Assembly: GCA_051209155.1 (NCBI GenBank)
Contig: JBPJGB010000001.1
Length of the DNA: 64,000 nt
Reading direction: 5' to 3' (one strand)
Source of the DNA: Actomonas sp051209155
Lineage (GTDB): Bacteria; Verrucomicrobiota; Verrucomicrobiia; Opitutales; Opitutaceae
Of the stretch, positions 1 through 8,404 are shown in pieces (position 1 is the stretch's first letter; the number at the start of each line of letters is the position of its first letter). The notes under the pieces are model-generated. The model was given only the letters and a program-made list of their open reading frames with translations. It made no database searches and had not been told where the DNA came from. Position numbers and translations under genes: made by a program.

Positions 1-1629
1 AGCGGCTACTTCCTGGCCGGTCGCGGTCTGACCTGGTGGCTGGTGGGCTTTTCGCTCATCGCGGCCAACATTTCGACGGAGCAGTTTGTGGGCATGTCGG
101 GCTCGTCGGCCAATTGGCTCGGCATGGCGATCGCCTCTTATGAGTGGATGGCCGCGATCACGCTGGTGGTGGTGGCGTTCTGGTTCCTGCCGAAGTTCCT
201 CAAGGTCGGCCTCTACACGATTCCGGAGTTTTTGGAGTATCGCTACGGCACGGTGTCGCGCATGGCCATGGCGATCCCGGCCATCGTGACGCTGGTGTTT
301 GTGACCACGGCTTCGGTGATTTTCTCCGGCGCGAAGTTTGTGTCGGAGTATTACCACGACGTGCCGGTGCTCAACAGCCTCACGGCCTGCTGCTGGCTCA
401 TCGCGATTTTTGCGGCGGTGTATGTTTACATCGGCGGTCTGCGGGCCTGCGCGTGGACCGATCTCGTGTGGGGCTCGGCGCTGATCGTGGGCGGATTCAT
501 CGTCGCCGTGCTCGCCTTCACGACTTTGGCCGAGAAGCCGGCGGAGGAGTTGATCTTGACCAAGGTGCAAAATTCATCGGCGACCGTCGCCGACCTCGAG
601 GCGGCGGGGCCGTGGGAGCGGTTCATGTTGCTCAATGATGGCAAGGACGGTGAGGCCGAGGTGCGCAACGGCCCAAACACGGCGGGCGGCAAGGTGCACA
701 TGGTGCGACCGGTGGAGGACTCGGATATCCCGTGGACCGCGTTATTGGTCGGCCTGTGGATTCCCAACTTTTTCTATTGGGGGCTCAACCAATACATCGT
801 GCAGCGCACGCTGGGTGCGAAGTCACTGGCGGAAGGGCAGAAGGGTATCGTGTTCGCGGCCTTCCTGAAGCTGTTGATTCCCTTCCTGGTCGTGATTCCG
901 GGTATCCTGGCTTTCAACCTCTTTAGTGAGCAGATGGCGCTGCCGGGTGGAGGCTACGATTACGACAGCGCGTTTCCGGTGCTGGTGCGTGAGTTGGTGA
1001 AACCCATGCCGCTCATTTCGTGGTTCGTATTGGCGGCGCTGGCGGGTGCGGTGATCAGCTCGCTTGCGTCCATGCTCAACTCGGCTTCGACCATCGCGAC
1101 GATGGATCTTTATGCGAAGTTCACCGGCGAGAAGGACGAGATGAAGTTGGTCGGCATGGGTAAGATCTTCGTGACCATCTTCGTGGTGCTCGCCGCGTTG
1201 CTGGCGCCGCAGTTGAACAAACTCACCTCCATTTTCGCCTACATCCAGGAGTTCCAAGGCTTCATCTCGCCGGGCATTCTGGCGGTGTTCATCTTTGGCT
1301 TTTTCTCGCCGCGCACGCCGCGGTTCTTCGGGTGGCTGGGTATCGTGATCAACGCCGTATCGTATGCCGCCTTTAAGTGGGTGTTGGGGCCGTGGCTCGT
1401 TTCGAATGGCTGGTGGTATTCCGGCGAGATGGCCTTCCTCGATCGCATGGCACTGTGCTTCTTCCTCGTGTTGGCGGTGGGCGCGTTGGTCACGAAGTTC
1501 AAGCCTCTGCCCGAGCCGGTGGTGATGCCGACCAACGACGCGATCGAGCTGGAGACGTCCTCCGGTGCGAAGCTGGTCGGTATCGGTGTCTGTGTGCTGA
1601 CGGTGATCTTTTACGTGATCTTCTGGTGA
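1..1629 (+). CDS. SSS-family sodium:solute symporter (5' end missing)
   Basis: Inner-membrane Na+-coupled importer of the solute:sodium symporter family, of the SGLT-like sugar type. The reading frame is open from base 1, so the gene begins upstream of the window; 542 codons are visible. The signature GFSLIAANISTEQFVG lies near the start of the visible part and belongs to the first core membrane segments of this family, so roughly the first one to two helices are missing. Many hydrophobic segments follow, including the conserved ALAGAVISSLASMLNSAS stretch near codon 350, where the sodium-site helix lies in this family. The substrate cannot be read from the sequence; a sugar or sugar acid is likely from the family. 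A HAD phosphatase follows 65 bp downstream on the same strand, which would fit a sugar-uptake unit, but that link is inference. Confidence 0.9.
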   Translation, partial: SGYFLAGRGLTWWLVGFSLIAANISTEQFVGMSGSSANWLGMAIASYEWMAAITLVVVAFWFLPKFLKVGLYTIPEFLEYRYGTVSRMAMAIPAIVTLVFVTTASVIFSGAKFVSEYYHDVPVLNSLTACCWLIAIFAAVYVYIGGLRACAWTDLVWGSALIVGGFIVAVLAFTTLAEKPAEELILTKVQNSSATVADLEAAGPWERFMLLNDGKDGEAEVRNGPNTAGGKVHMVRPVEDSDIPWTALLVGLWIPNFFYWGLNQYIVQRTLGAKSLAEGQKGIVFAAFLKLLIPFLVVIPGILAFNLFSEQMALPGGGYDYDSAFPVLVRELVKPMPLISWFVLAALAGAVISSLASMLNSASTIATMDLYAKFTGEKDEMKLVGMGKIFVTIFVVLAALLAPQLNKLTSIFAYIQEFQGFISPGILAVFIFGFFSPRTPRFFGWLGIVINAVSYAAFKWVLGPWLVSNGWWYSGEMAFLDRMALCFFLVLAVGALVTKFKPLPEPVVMPTNDAIELETSSGAKLVGIGVCVLTVIFYVIFW

Positions 1630-1694
1630 CGGTCGCGGCGCGCGGTGCGCCCAGGGTTGCATGACTTGGGTCTGCTGCCCTTGGCTGGGGGTTT

Positions 1695-2291
1695 ATGCAG
1701 ATCCAGTTCCCGACCCACGCCTACGCCGGCTACATCTTCGATCTCGATGGCACGCTCATCGATTCCATGCCGGTGCACTACCGGGCCTGGGATCTTGCCA
1801 TGCGGAAGGCCGGCGTGCCGGGGCCGTTGGATGAGGACCTCTTCTACAGCCTCGGTGGCGTGCCCACGGTCGGAGTGGCGGACTTGATGGCCAAGCACTA
1901 CGGGCTGACCATCGATGCCGAAGCAGTCGCGCACGAAAAGGAGCACCTCTATCTCGAGTGCCTGCGCGAAGTGAAGATGATCGAGCCGGTGGTGGCTTTC
2001 GCCCGCGACGTGGCGAAGCGGGCGCCCGTCGCGATCGCCACGGGTGGCGCGCCGTTGATCGCGCACCCGGCGTTGGAAGCGACCGGCTTGGACGCGCTGT
2101 TCGAGATCGTGGTGACGCCGGAGGACGTCGCCCCGGGGCGGGGCAAGCCGGAGCCCGACATGTTCCTGGAGGCTGCCCGGCGGATGGGGGTGGCGCCGGC
2201 GCAGTGCGTCGTCTTCGAGGATGCGGAACCGGGGGTGCGGGCGGCCGTGGCCGCGGGCATGGATGTGGTGCGGGTGCCCAGTCGCACTTAG
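1695..2291 (+). CDS. HAD-superfamily phosphatase, beta-phosphoglucomutase-like
   Basis: A cytoplasmic haloacid-dehalogenase-type hydrolase of 198 residues, the normal size for the beta-phosphoglucomutase/phosphatase-like subgroup. Motif I is FDLDGTLIDS with the aspartates at about residues 16 and 18. An ATGG segment near residue 110 fits motif II, GKPEPD supplies the motif III lysine, and VVFEDAEPG is motif IV with the acidic pair. The helical cap between residues 25 and 90 marks subclass I. The protein likely dephosphorylates a small sugar phosphate or similar compound; the substrate is not predictable. It follows the symporter gene in the same direction and converges with the minus-strand hydrolase gene, whose stop lies 15 bp away. 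Confidence 0.85.
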   Translation: MQIQFPTHAYAGYIFDLDGTLIDSMPVHYRAWDLAMRKAGVPGPLDEDLFYSLGGVPTVGVADLMAKHYGLTIDAEAVAHEKEHLYLECLREVKMIEPVVAFARDVAKRAPVAIATGGAPLIAHPALEATGLDALFEIVVTPEDVAPGRGKPEPDMFLEAARRMGVAPAQCVVFEDAEPGVRAAVAAGMDVVRVPSRT

Positions 2292-2306
2292 GCGCGGCGG
2301 GCCGGT

Positions 2307-3434
2307 TCAGTTGTTGGTCGGCTCGAAACGTCGGATGTGCACGGTGTCGCCAACCTGGAGGTTGGCGGTGGCGGCGGCGTTCCCCCAATTGCGCGACAAC
2401 CAGTAGAAACCGTCGGCGTTGGGGAAGGCGACCCACTCGCCGCGTTCGACGTCGGAGAAATCGCGGCCGTGGCGGAAACGGTAGGTGTCGCCGCCGGCCT
2501 CGAGTTGGGCCCAGAGGCCGGTCGTCAAACCGATGGTTTCGAAGTCGGCAGGTTGGGCGTCGAGCCAGACATTGCCGTAGATGGCGGAGACTTCGGTGAC
2601 GGTCGCCGTGAAACCGCGTTGGTCGCCGTCGAAGGCAACTTGCGAAGGTTGGGCCGGCGGGGTTTGGGTGGCGTCGTGCGGCTGACGCGGACTGTTGGCC
2701 GGCAGGACGTCGCGACCGCGGTCCAGCCAGGCTGACATCGCGCGCACGGCGTAGAGCCGCTCCGCTTGGTTCACATTCACATGGCCATCTCGGTCGATGC
2801 GGAAAAGCGCCGGGGGGAGCGAACCAAAGGAGGAGGGTTGGCTCAGAACGGTCTCCAGGTAGCTGCGGGGACCCGCGATCTCGGACCGGTTGGCGATGAA
2901 GAGCAGGGGATGGCGGGGACGCAGGGCGACGCCGGTCGAGCCGTTGGGCTCCTTGAGATCGAGCGCGGCGCCGATGGCGATGAGTCCATCGTAGGGGGCG
3001 TCTTCCGTTTCGGCCAGCAAGGTGGCGATGGTGCCGCCCATCGAATCGCCGGTGAGCAAGGTGCGACGCGGGTTGCCAAAGGTTTTCGCCACGTGGTCGC
3101 GCAGGTTGCGCAGATCGCGGATGGCGTCGTTCACGATGATGCCGTTGCGGCGGTAGCTGGTTTTGGCGATGATCCAACCTTCGGCGAGCAGGGTGGCGTA
3201 AGCACTTTGTTCCGGGTTGAGATCGGCCACCAGCGGGGCCGTTTCCGGCCGGTAGCCATGAGCGATGAGGAGCAGGTGGCCGTTCCAGGCCGAATCGTGG
3301 GGAGGAGCGGCAACGGTGTAGAAGGCGCCGTCAATCTCGCCCGTCAGGAGGCGTGTGGGCTCAGCGCGGGCGACAACGGCGAGCGTGGCGGCGAGGAGCA
3401 CAAAGCAGGAGGTGAATGGCGAAACGCGACGCAT
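2307..3434 (-). CDS. Exported alpha/beta hydrolase with a C-terminal SAM-hydroxide-adenosyltransferase-like domain
   Basis: The 375-residue protein begins with a signal peptide (MRRVSPFTSCFVLLAATLAVVARA), so it should act in the periplasm or outside. Residues 30-250 look like an alpha/beta hydrolase: LLIAHGYRPE is the oxyanion-side loop, GDSMGG near residue 130 is the nucleophile elbow, and a DGHVNV segment near residue 215 could carry the catalytic His. A proline-rich linker leads to a last domain of about 90 residues. That domain has a GNVWLDA core, a GEWVAFPNADG turn, the string NWGNAAA and a closing VGDTVHIRR, a pattern I associate with the C-terminal beta-barrel of SAM hydroxide adenosyltransferases. 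The fusion is unusual. Substrate unknown; esterase or peptidase-like activity is a guess. It is divergent from hisC, with 55 bp between the starts. Confidence 0.75.
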   Translation of the reverse strand: MRRVSPFTSCFVLLAATLAVVARAEPTRLLTGEIDGAFYTVAAPPHDSAWNGHLLLIAHGYRPETAPLVADLNPEQSAYATLLAEGWIIAKTSYRRNGIIVNDAIRDLRNLRDHVAKTFGNPRRTLLTGDSMGGTIATLLAETEDAPYDGLIAIGAALDLKEPNGSTGVALRPRHPLLFIANRSEIAGPRSYLETVLSQPSSFGSLPPALFRIDRDGHVNVNQAERLYAVRAMSAWLDRGRDVLPANSPRQPHDATQTPPAQPSQVAFDGDQRGFTATVTEVSAIYGNVWLDAQPADFETIGLTTGLWAQLEAGGDTYRFRHGRDFSDVERGEWVAFPNADGFYWLSRNWGNAAATANLQVGDTVHIRRFEPTNN

Positions 3435-3489
3435 GGGTGAGGTCGTATTTGGCTTTTGTGGCGTTGTCGAATCGTGTTGGTTCGCGGTG

Positions 3490-4593
3490 ATGAAGCTGCG
3501 CGATCTCGTGAACCCCAGTGTATTGACTCAACCGGTGTATGAGCCGGGTCGTCCGATCGAGGACGTGGCGCGGGAGTTGGGACTGGACCCGGCGGGTATC
3601 ATTAAGTTGGCCTCAAACGAGAACGCGTTGGGCGCTTCGCCGCGAGCGATCGAGGCGATGACCGCGGCGTTGGCGGACTGTGAGTTGTATCCAGATGGTG
3701 GGTGCGTGGCACTGCGAGCGGCCTTGGCGGGGCGGCACGGCGTCGAGCCCAGCCAAGTCGTCGTGGGCAACGGATCGAACGAGTTGCTTGAATTGCTGGG
3801 CCACGTGTTTCTGCGGCCGGGCGACGAGGCGGTGATGGGAGCGCCGGCGTTCATCGTCTACAAGTTGGTGACCCTGTTGTTTGGAGCCACGCCGGTGGAG
3901 GTGCCGCTTGTGAACCACGTGCACGACTTGGCGGCAATGGAGCGCGCGATCACGGAGCGAACGAAACTCGTGTTTTTACCGTGCCCGAACAACCCCACCG
4001 GCACCTTGAATCCGGCCGCTGAAGTGCGGGCGTGGATCGATCGTCTCCCGGCGCATGTCGTCGTCGTGTTGGACGAAGCCTACGCCGAGTATCTCGAAAA
4101 CGAGCCGGATTGGACGGATCTGCTACAGGGCGAAGGGGTGCGCCATTTGGTCGTGTTGCGCACGTTTTCGAAGATCTACGGATTAGCGGGTCTGCGCATC
4201 GGCTATGGACTCAGCACGGTGGAACTGGCGGCCATGCTGCAGCGGGTGCGGCAGCCCTTTAATGTGAACGCGATTGCCCAAGCGGGAGCGTTGGCGGCAC
4301 TCGCGGATCATGAATGGGTGCGTGCTTGTCGGCGGGCGAATGGTGAAGGCCTTTCGCAGTTGGCGCGTGGATTCGACGAGTTGGGAGTCGAGTATGTCCC
4401 CTCTGAAGCGAACTTTCTCCTGATCAAGGTCGGTCATGGAGGGGCTTGTTTCTCCGCGCTGCAGAGGGTGGGGGTGATTGTGCGACCGGTGGGACCCTAC
4501 GGCTTGCCCGAGTGGGTGCGGGTTACGATCGGCACCGAGGCGCAAAACGCCCGGCTTCTGGAGGCCCTGGCGAGCTACCTGTCGGAGGCCTGA
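3490..4593 (+). CDS. hisC: Histidinol-phosphate aminotransferase
   Basis: PLP-dependent class I/II aminotransferase of 367 residues, the usual HisC length, converting imidazole-acetol phosphate to histidinol phosphate in histidine synthesis. KLASNENALGASP is the typical N-terminal substrate-binding segment. LPCPNNPTGTLN, LDEAYAEYLE and RTFSKIYGLAGLRIGYG follow in order, the last carrying the Schiff-base lysine. I chose the ATG at 3490 because the MKLRDLVNPS start fits the family, whereas the open frame back to 3355 would overlap the divergent hydrolase gene. No other his genes are in the window, so it stands alone. Broad-specificity aromatic or phenylalanine aminotransferases share this fold, so the exact substrate is inferred. 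Confidence 0.9.
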   Translation: MKLRDLVNPSVLTQPVYEPGRPIEDVARELGLDPAGIIKLASNENALGASPRAIEAMTAALADCELYPDGGCVALRAALAGRHGVEPSQVVVGNGSNELLELLGHVFLRPGDEAVMGAPAFIVYKLVTLLFGATPVEVPLVNHVHDLAAMERAITERTKLVFLPCPNNPTGTLNPAAEVRAWIDRLPAHVVVVLDEAYAEYLENEPDWTDLLQGEGVRHLVVLRTFSKIYGLAGLRIGYGLSTVELAAMLQRVRQPFNVNAIAQAGALAALADHEWVRACRRANGEGLSQLARGFDELGVEYVPSEANFLLIKVGHGGACFSALQRVGVIVRPVGPYGLPEWVRVTIGTEAQNARLLEALASYLSEA

Positions 4594-4630
4594 ACGTGGG
4601 CAGGCGAGATCTGCGGGCGCGGCGGCGGCG

Positions 4631-6301
4631 TCAGCGCGATGCGGTCCGGTTTCGGCCGATCAAGGATTGCTTCACGGATTGGATCAGCTCCTCGCGGTTT
4701 GAGAGATAAATGAAGCGATCCTGTCCCAAGGTTTGATACGCTTGGCGCAGCAACTCCGGTGAGGGACGTCGCATCCCGAGGAGCTGCGCAAGGTGAGTGC
4801 TCAATTCGGGCGAGTCCGGCGCGAGGAGTTCAAACTTCACCAATGCTGACAGCGCCGGCTGGTTGGCCGGGTCCACTTGCACCGCGCGCTGCAATACTGT
4901 GAGCGCTTGATCTCTGGCGCCGACCGAATCGAGGCGATTGGAAACGGCGATGAGGTTTTCGGCCCGCAGGTTTCGTTGGTTGAGGAAATCGTCCAGATAG
5001 AGGTCGGCGGACTCGCGGTCGCCCAGTGCGTAGTGAGCGATGGATTGGAGCCCATTGAAAACGGGGGCGAGGGACGTTTCCCAGTCCGGGTTTTGATCGA
5101 GCAGTTCGTGGGAGAGGTTGACGGCGTTTTGGTAGCGCCGGGCGACGATCAACGCCTCGACTCGCATGAGCGCCAGACCGCTGGTGGGGAAGTCACGTCT
5201 TTCGGCCTCGTCGTAGGCGAGTTTGGCGATTTCGGGGAGGCCTGCATTCGCGGCGAAATCACCCAGGAGGAGATAGGCCTCCGGCTGATCCGGGAAACTT
5301 TGCAGCAGCGCGGTGCTTTCCGCCGCGATGGCGGCGACATCTTGGGACTGATGGAGGGCGTTGAGGAAATCCAAGCGTGGACGCAGGTCGTTTGGCCGAT
5401 CAATGCGTCGCAGCAGGCTGACTTGGCGGGCGAGATCCACCTCACCGGAGTCGGCCAGCCACTCGGTTCGAAACCGATAAACCTCTGGGTGATCGGGAAA
5501 TTCGTGCGCGAGTTGGTTGATCAAGACCAAGCCCAGTTCCTGAAAACCACGTTCCCACTCAATTCGCGCGGAGAGCAGCCGTCCTTCGAGCGTGGTTTGT
5601 AGGTCGAAATTGCGCAGCGTTTTCTCGGCTTGATCAAAATTGCCCCGGAAAAAATAGGCATTGGCCTGAGCGAAAGCGAGATCAGCGGCGACACGAGAGG
5701 GGAGCTCGAAGCTGCTCAACATCTCTTCGCTTAGTTCGATGACGACCTCATCCCGTTGCCGCTGGAAGAGGAATGCCAACGTTCGCCGGAGGTAGGCGTC
5801 ATTCGTTGGATCGAAGGAGTCCGGTTTTAGTCCATCCATGAGAATGGTTTCTGCGAGGTCGCTACGCTTGGCGTAGGCAAAAATATCGGCGAGAAGTTGC
5901 CTTCCTTCCAGGTTGGCCGGGCTGCGGGCGAGGCCGGTTCGCAGCAGGTGGATGGCCGTTGCCACGTCTCCTTTGTCGAGGGCCTCGCGGCCATTTCGAA
6001 TGAGGCTCTCGCCGCGGGCGATGCGGTATTTCGGCCAATTCGGCGGATAGAGGCGGTCAAACAGCGAGATGCCGTCGAGGTGGTTCCGGTAACGATCGTT
6101 GACGTAGAGGGCGACGCCTCCGCTGAAGTAGGTCCCCGCAGCTGCGCTGAAGAGCCACACCATGAGCATGCCGGGGAATACCCGAACGCGCCATCCATTC
6201 CGCGACCGGTAGGGAATAAGCGGCAGCAGCCGTTTCCAACCTTTGACGACCTTGACTGGGGGGCCGACTTTGGCTGACGCGCCCGAAGTGTTGTCAATCA
6301 T
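4631..6301 (-). CDS. Membrane-anchored TPR protein beside the exopolysaccharide genes
   Basis: A 556-residue protein with one clear hydrophobic segment at about residues 40-65 (FPGMLMVWLFSAAAGTYFSG), preceded by a basic stretch, and then a long all-helical region. From about residue 100 on, helix pairs with TPR-like spacing are visible, for example GDVATAIHLLRTGLARSPAN and DQALTVLQRAVQVDPANQPA. The topology suggests a short cytoplasmic N-terminus and a large periplasmic TPR superhelix. It is divergent from the barrel-wza-wzc genes across a 247 bp gap. TPR proteins are common scaffolds in exopolysaccharide secretion, so a role as an assembly or export scaffold is plausible but inferred from position only. 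Confidence 0.75.
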   Translation of the reverse strand: MIDNTSGASAKVGPPVKVVKGWKRLLPLIPYRSRNGWRVRVFPGMLMVWLFSAAAGTYFSGGVALYVNDRYRNHLDGISLFDRLYPPNWPKYRIARGESLIRNGREALDKGDVATAIHLLRTGLARSPANLEGRQLLADIFAYAKRSDLAETILMDGLKPDSFDPTNDAYLRRTLAFLFQRQRDEVVIELSEEMLSSFELPSRVAADLAFAQANAYFFRGNFDQAEKTLRNFDLQTTLEGRLLSARIEWERGFQELGLVLINQLAHEFPDHPEVYRFRTEWLADSGEVDLARQVSLLRRIDRPNDLRPRLDFLNALHQSQDVAAIAAESTALLQSFPDQPEAYLLLGDFAANAGLPEIAKLAYDEAERRDFPTSGLALMRVEALIVARRYQNAVNLSHELLDQNPDWETSLAPVFNGLQSIAHYALGDRESADLYLDDFLNQRNLRAENLIAVSNRLDSVGARDQALTVLQRAVQVDPANQPALSALVKFELLAPDSPELSTHLAQLLGMRRPSPELLRQAYQTLGQDRFIYLSNREELIQSVKQSLIGRNRTASR

Positions 6302-6548
6302 GGTAATGGCATGGAATTTGCAGGAGCGGGGCCATTCATCAAGCTCCTCCTTGCTCCTCAGCGAGGATTGGAGAATTCAACTATTTTGCAATTGACGCCC
6401 GTGCCTCTCGAATGAATTCGTTTTCTGGTTTGCTTCCATCCGGCGCCCTTTCTTCGTGGTTCGCTCTCGGCGAGACCGCCAAGATTTACCTTTCTTTTCA
6501 GAGCTAAGTAATCCTAACTGCGACGACCTAATCACCTCACAGACTACT

Positions 6549-7700
6549 ATGAATAAGCATATCCTCTCGGCTACCGTTGCGTCCGCGCTCCTCGGAGTCT
6601 CGGCCTACGCCGCGCCTTTCTTGGCTATCGGCAGCAGCGCTGAGCTCTTTGTCACCGCGAAGGTCGGCATCGACATCAATGACAACGTTACTCTCGGTAG
6701 TGACTACGTGGCGCCAGGCGCCACCAGTGCGTCGAACCCGGTGCGCGACGACACGATTTTCCGCTTCTCCCCGGGTCTCTCCTATGAGTTCGGCAAAAAC
6801 GCGCTGGTGAATGGCAGCCTCTCGTATGTTGAGAACATCACCCGTTTTAGCGACAACGATGATCTGGATTCGGAGCTCTCCGATGTGACCTTCAACATCC
6901 AACACAAGGATGAGAAGTCGTCGACCAAGGGTAAAATGTCCTTCCGCCAGCTCAATCAGAACACGGTCGATTCCCGTTCTCCGATCCTCAACCGCCGTGA
7001 CGTTTTGAATGCCGGTGTGGAGCATGAGATGGAGATGACGGCGAAATCGTCCCTGCTCTTCGGCTTCGATTACACGGACACCGATTACAAGAACGTGGGC
7101 TTCCTTGACCGCGTTCGCACTGAGCTTCCGGTCCGCTACTTCTACGAGCTCTCGCCCAAGGTCGACATGAGCTTTGGCGTTCGCTACCGCGAAATCGACA
7201 CCCCGATTGTTAACTCCGACTCGAAAGACTGGTTCTACAGCGTGGGTGCTCGTGGTGAATTCTCTCCGAAGCTCAGTGGTTTCCTCCGTGTGGGTGTGAC
7301 CGATCGTAGCTTGGGTGGTGGCGGTGGCCGCACCTCCTTTGGTCTGAAGTCCGACTTCAAATACCTCTACTCTGAGAAGACGAGCCTCACCTTTGGTGTC
7401 GGCAATGACTTCGGCACCTCCGGCACCGGCGCTTCGCAGGAGAACTTCGACGCGTTCGTCGGATTCAACTCCAAGATCGCTCCTGACTTTGAGCTGAGCT
7501 CCCGCGTTTCGGTTCGTAAGATCGACTACTTCACCCGCGCTTCCGACACCTACCTGTCCGGCAGTGTCAGCGGTGACTACATCGTGAACGAATACCTCAA
7601 GCTCCGCGGCTCGTTCCAATATAGCGACAACGACAGTGGCCTGGTTGGTGGTGACTTCGACAACACCATCTTCTCCCTCACTGCCCAACTCCGCTACTGA
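6549..7700 (+). CDS. Outer-membrane beta-barrel protein of the exopolysaccharide locus
   Basis: A 383-residue exported protein. The ATG at 6549 gives a clean signal peptide (MNKHILSATVASALLGVSAYA). The rest alternates polar and hydrophobic residues with many Tyr, Phe, Asp, Asn and Ser, and repeated strand-turn-strand patterns such as YFYELSPKVDMSFGVRYRE. The last strand ends in the aromatic/basic string SLTAQLRY, typical of the C-terminal signature of outer-membrane barrels. An open frame exists back to 6456, but it would put about 30 residues before the signal peptide. The gene precedes the Wza- and Wzc-like genes and is separated from them by an intrinsic terminator. Barrel proteins of this kind next to Wza are often thought to form or assist the outer-membrane exit channel; here that role is inferred from context. 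Confidence 0.8.
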   Translation: MNKHILSATVASALLGVSAYAAPFLAIGSSAELFVTAKVGIDINDNVTLGSDYVAPGATSASNPVRDDTIFRFSPGLSYEFGKNALVNGSLSYVENITRFSDNDDLDSELSDVTFNIQHKDEKSSTKGKMSFRQLNQNTVDSRSPILNRRDVLNAGVEHEMEMTAKSSLLFGFDYTDTDYKNVGFLDRVRTELPVRYFYELSPKVDMSFGVRYREIDTPIVNSDSKDWFYSVGARGEFSPKLSGFLRVGVTDRSLGGGGGRTSFGLKSDFKYLYSEKTSLTFGVGNDFGTSGTGASQENFDAFVGFNSKIAPDFELSSRVSVRKIDYFTRASDTYLSGSVSGDYIVNEYLKLRGSFQYSDNDSGLVGGDFDNTIFSLTAQLRY

Positions 7701-7737
7701 TATTGCGGGAGGTATTTTCAGTATCTTGAAATTCTGG

Positions 7738-7770
7738 GAAGAAGGCCCGTAGGGTCTTCTTCTTTTTTTT
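7738..7770 (+). terminator. Intrinsic terminator between the barrel gene and the wza-like gene
   Basis: An 11-bp stem (GAAGAAGGCCC paired with GGGTCTTCTTC, one G-T wobble), a 3-nt loop, and an uninterrupted run of eight T at 7763-7770. The T run ends four bases before the ATG of the wza-like gene at 7775. It should end most barrel-gene transcripts, with read-through or antitermination needed to reach wza and wzc. Confidence 0.85.
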
Positions 7771-7774
7771 CCCA

Positions 7775-8392
7775 ATGCTATCGTTGAAACGCGCTCTGTT
7801 GCTCTCGCTCGTTCTTTTTTCGAGCTCAGTTTGGGGGCAAGACCTCGACGCGGTTACTAGTGAGGCCAAAGCCGATTCTGGGCAGACCGACGATTACATC
7901 CTTCAACCGCTCGACCTCCTTCAAATTCGAGTTTTTCAGGAGGAAGAAATGGACCGTGAGGTTCGGATTTCCCGGGAATCGGTTGTCTCTCTGCCACTGA
8001 TCGGGCGAGTGAACTTGAAAGGGCTGACGATCCGCGACGCGGAACGTCATGTTGCCGAACTCTATGATCGGGATTACTTGGTGAATCCCCAAATCAACAT
8101 CGTCGTGCTCGAGTATGCTCGTCGCACGGTGAACGTTCTTGGTTCGGTGGGTGAACCCGGCGAGGTGGAGTTCCCGCGAGAAGAGGGATTGACCCTTTTG
8201 GATGCGATCTCTCGTGCCGGTGGATTCACCCGCCTGGCTGATCGGCGCAAAATCAAGCTCACCCGCAAGGGCGAAGAGGGTCAGGCAGAGACGGTCACCA
8301 TCAACGCCGACGATATCATTGAGGGAGATTCTAGTGAACTTTGGGTTCTGCAAACGGACGATCTTATCTATGTCCCGGAGCGAATCCTGTAA
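7775..8392 (+). CDS. Polysaccharide biosynthesis/export protein, Wza-like
   Basis: A 205-residue exported protein of the polysaccharide export (Poly_export/SLBB) family. A signal peptide (MLSLKRALLLSLVLFSSSVWG) is followed near residue 38 by YILQPLDLLQIRVFQE, the standard start of the export domain. RVNLKGLTIRDAERHVAELY continues the domain, and VNVLGSVGEPGEVEFP near residue 115 opens one SLBB domain. I see no lipobox cysteine, so it is shorter than E. coli Wza and not an obvious lipoprotein. It should form or gate the outer-membrane export conduit. No Shine-Dalgarno sequence is visible because the start abuts the terminator T run. The Wzc-like gene follows after 12 bp, so the two form an operon. 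Confidence 0.88.
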   Translation: MLSLKRALLLSLVLFSSSVWGQDLDAVTSEAKADSGQTDDYILQPLDLLQIRVFQEEEMDREVRISRESVVSLPLIGRVNLKGLTIRDAERHVAELYDRDYLVNPQINIVVLEYARRTVNVLGSVGEPGEVEFPREEGLTLLDAISRAGGFTRLADRRKIKLTRKGEEGQAETVTINADDIIEGDSSELWVLQTDDLIYVPERIL

Positions 8393-8404
8393 GGATTGTT
8401 TTAA

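Noticed and set aside
6302..6548. TTGACG at 6392-6397 as a -35 box for the barrel gene
   Set aside because: No acceptable -10 box lies 16-18 bp downstream, so I do not call a promoter here, although one must exist in this divergent gap.
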